Shown here: one piece after another, positions 4,679 to 5,347 of the stretch | Layout: the number at the start of each line of letters is the position of its first letter | Numbering within the stretch: the stretch's first letter is position 1 | Assembly: GCA_020341875.1 (NCBI GenBank) | Contig: CP070839.1 | Span: 1,195,638-1,200,984 of the forward strand | Origin: Candidatus Zixiibacteriota bacterium | Lineage (GTDB): Bacteria > Zixibacteria > MSB-5A5 > SM1-73 | DNA: 5,347 bases | Direction: 5' to 3' | Translations under genes and position numbers: made by a program | The notes under the pieces: generated by a model | Databases searched by the model: none | Told to the model about the DNA's origin: nothing | Seen by the model: only the letters and a program-made list of their open reading frames with translations

Positions 4679-5347
4679 CTACTGACTACAACAGTCTTGA
4701 CTGGGTGGAGGGCCGCCTCTATACAGATAACCCATCAGATAGACGATATCGCCCACATCAACGGTGCTGTCCTTAACGACATCTCCAACACATGCTGCAG
4801 GTCTGGGAGCAGGACCGGCTTTGAAAAGATAGTTCACCAAATAGACTATATCGCCAATATCAATAACGCCGTCGGCCCCGGCGTCGCCGCAGAAGACGGG
4901 TGCCTCGGTTCCATCCCAGGGCTGAGTAAACGGGTATCCATCCTGATTGGCCCCGCCCGGGACGTCGTAGGGTGAGTCGACTATACCGTCGCCGTTATCA
5001 TCGTATGCGCCTTCGCCTGGTTCGTCGAAATCGGACCAATAGTTCCCGCCGGAGGGAAAGTCATCGTCCCAGAAGTTCTCGCATTCATCGTAAGCACTCT
5101 GGGTGTTGTCGATGAAGTTGTTGTGAAACACCTCATTGATATCAGAGGAGCTTTCGATCCAAACTCCGGTGGCGTTGTCCGTGAGAGTGTTGCCGCTGAT
5201 AGTGCTGAAGCTCGAATGGACCTTTAGACCGGCACCGAATCCGCTGTTTCGCACCGTAAATCCCCGGATGCGGATCTTGGCAGAGGAAAGCAAAATAACG
5301 TCCCCACCTCCTCCGCCGTCAACAAAGAGGTTGTCCCTGTGCTGGCC
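4679..5347 (-). CDS. NosD-like right-handed beta-helix protein with C-terminal dockerin-like repeats (N-terminus outside window)
   Basis: The frame is open to the window edge, so 222 C-terminal residues are seen; a TTG at 5293 is not the real start, because beta-helix sequence (DNLFVDGGGGG) continues upstream of it. Fragment residues 1 to about 85 show parallel beta-helix rungs: IRIRGFTVRNS, LKVHSSFSTISGNTLTDN, GVWIESSSDINEVFHNNFIDN. Then comes the typical NosD/periplasmic-copper-protein ending GGNYWSDFDE, DDNGDGIVDSPYDVPGG, DGYPF. Residues 153-215 hold two dockerin-like repeats, each with GDIVYL and a GPAP or GGPPP turn. The tail has two adjacent Cys and another Cys before each repeat. Such proteins are normally exported, with the beta-helix often binding or cleaving polysaccharide; no catalytic residues can be assigned here. 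The Ca-binding loops are degenerate at position 3 (Gly, Val). A secretion signal would lie outside the window. Confidence 0.87.
   Translation of the reverse strand, partial: GQHRDNLFVDGGGGGDVILLSSAKIRIRGFTVRNSGFGAGLKVHSSFSTISGNTLTDNATGVWIESSSDINEVFHNNFIDNTQSAYDECENFWDDDFPSGGNYWSDFDEPGEGAYDDNGDGIVDSPYDVPGGANQDGYPFTQPWDGTEAPVFCGDAGADGVIDIGDIVYLVNYLFKAGPAPRPAACVGDVVKDSTVDVGDIVYLMGYLYRGGPPPSQDCCSQ

Noticed and set aside
4697..4975. + strand reading frame of 92 codons opposite the dockerin-like region
   Set aside because: It is the complement of the repeat-bearing NosD-like gene, whose product has clear domain motifs; the + frame has none.

Overview
The window holds the replication-initiation and gyrase locus of a bacterium. 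In order on the + strand lie the 3' end of dnaA, a complete dnaN (sliding clamp), a small DUF721/DciA-type helicase-loader gene, and a complete gyrB. A strong intrinsic terminator follows gyrB. Beyond it, on the - strand, are a small lipoprotein of unknown function and the C-terminal part of a secreted NosD-like beta-helix protein with a dockerin-like tail.

The organism is probably an uncultured-type member of the FCB side of the tree. The C-terminal repeat style of the last gene (GDIVYLVNYLF, then AGPAP/GGPPP) is the kind I associate with candidate phyla such as Zixibacteria. This is recollection and inference, not a search result. Intergenic DNA is AT-richer than the genes, and the coding DNA is of middling to moderately high G+C.

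Layout: 1-183 dnaA end; 184-465 AT-rich spacer with no convincing DnaA-box cluster; 466-1581 dnaN, then a hairpin terminator; 1684-1712 promoter, then dciA at 1721-2020; 2135-4069 gyrB; 4077-4129 two-hairpin repeat; 4142-4171 terminator; 4189-4548 (-) lipoprotein with its own promoter; 4602-4661 second two-hairpin repeat; 4679-5347 (-) partial NosD/dockerin gene.

The four + strand genes share one theme: DnaA opens the origin, DciA would help load the replicative helicase, DnaN tethers the polymerase, and GyrB supplies the ATPase half of gyrase. The usual recF between dnaN and dciA is missing, and gyrA does not follow gyrB.

The most unusual signal is a pair of composite palindromes at the 3' ends of gyrB and the NosD-like gene. 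Their four hairpins fit one formula, (G/T)TAG-N-GG-N5-T-NN-A-N5'-CC. The foot, stem length and loop length are fixed, but the stem sequence differs in every unit. This resembles REP/BIME elements with a GTAG foot, but with freely varying stems. Two promoters also place the predicted transcription start almost on the start codon, suggesting leaderless or near-leaderless transcripts.
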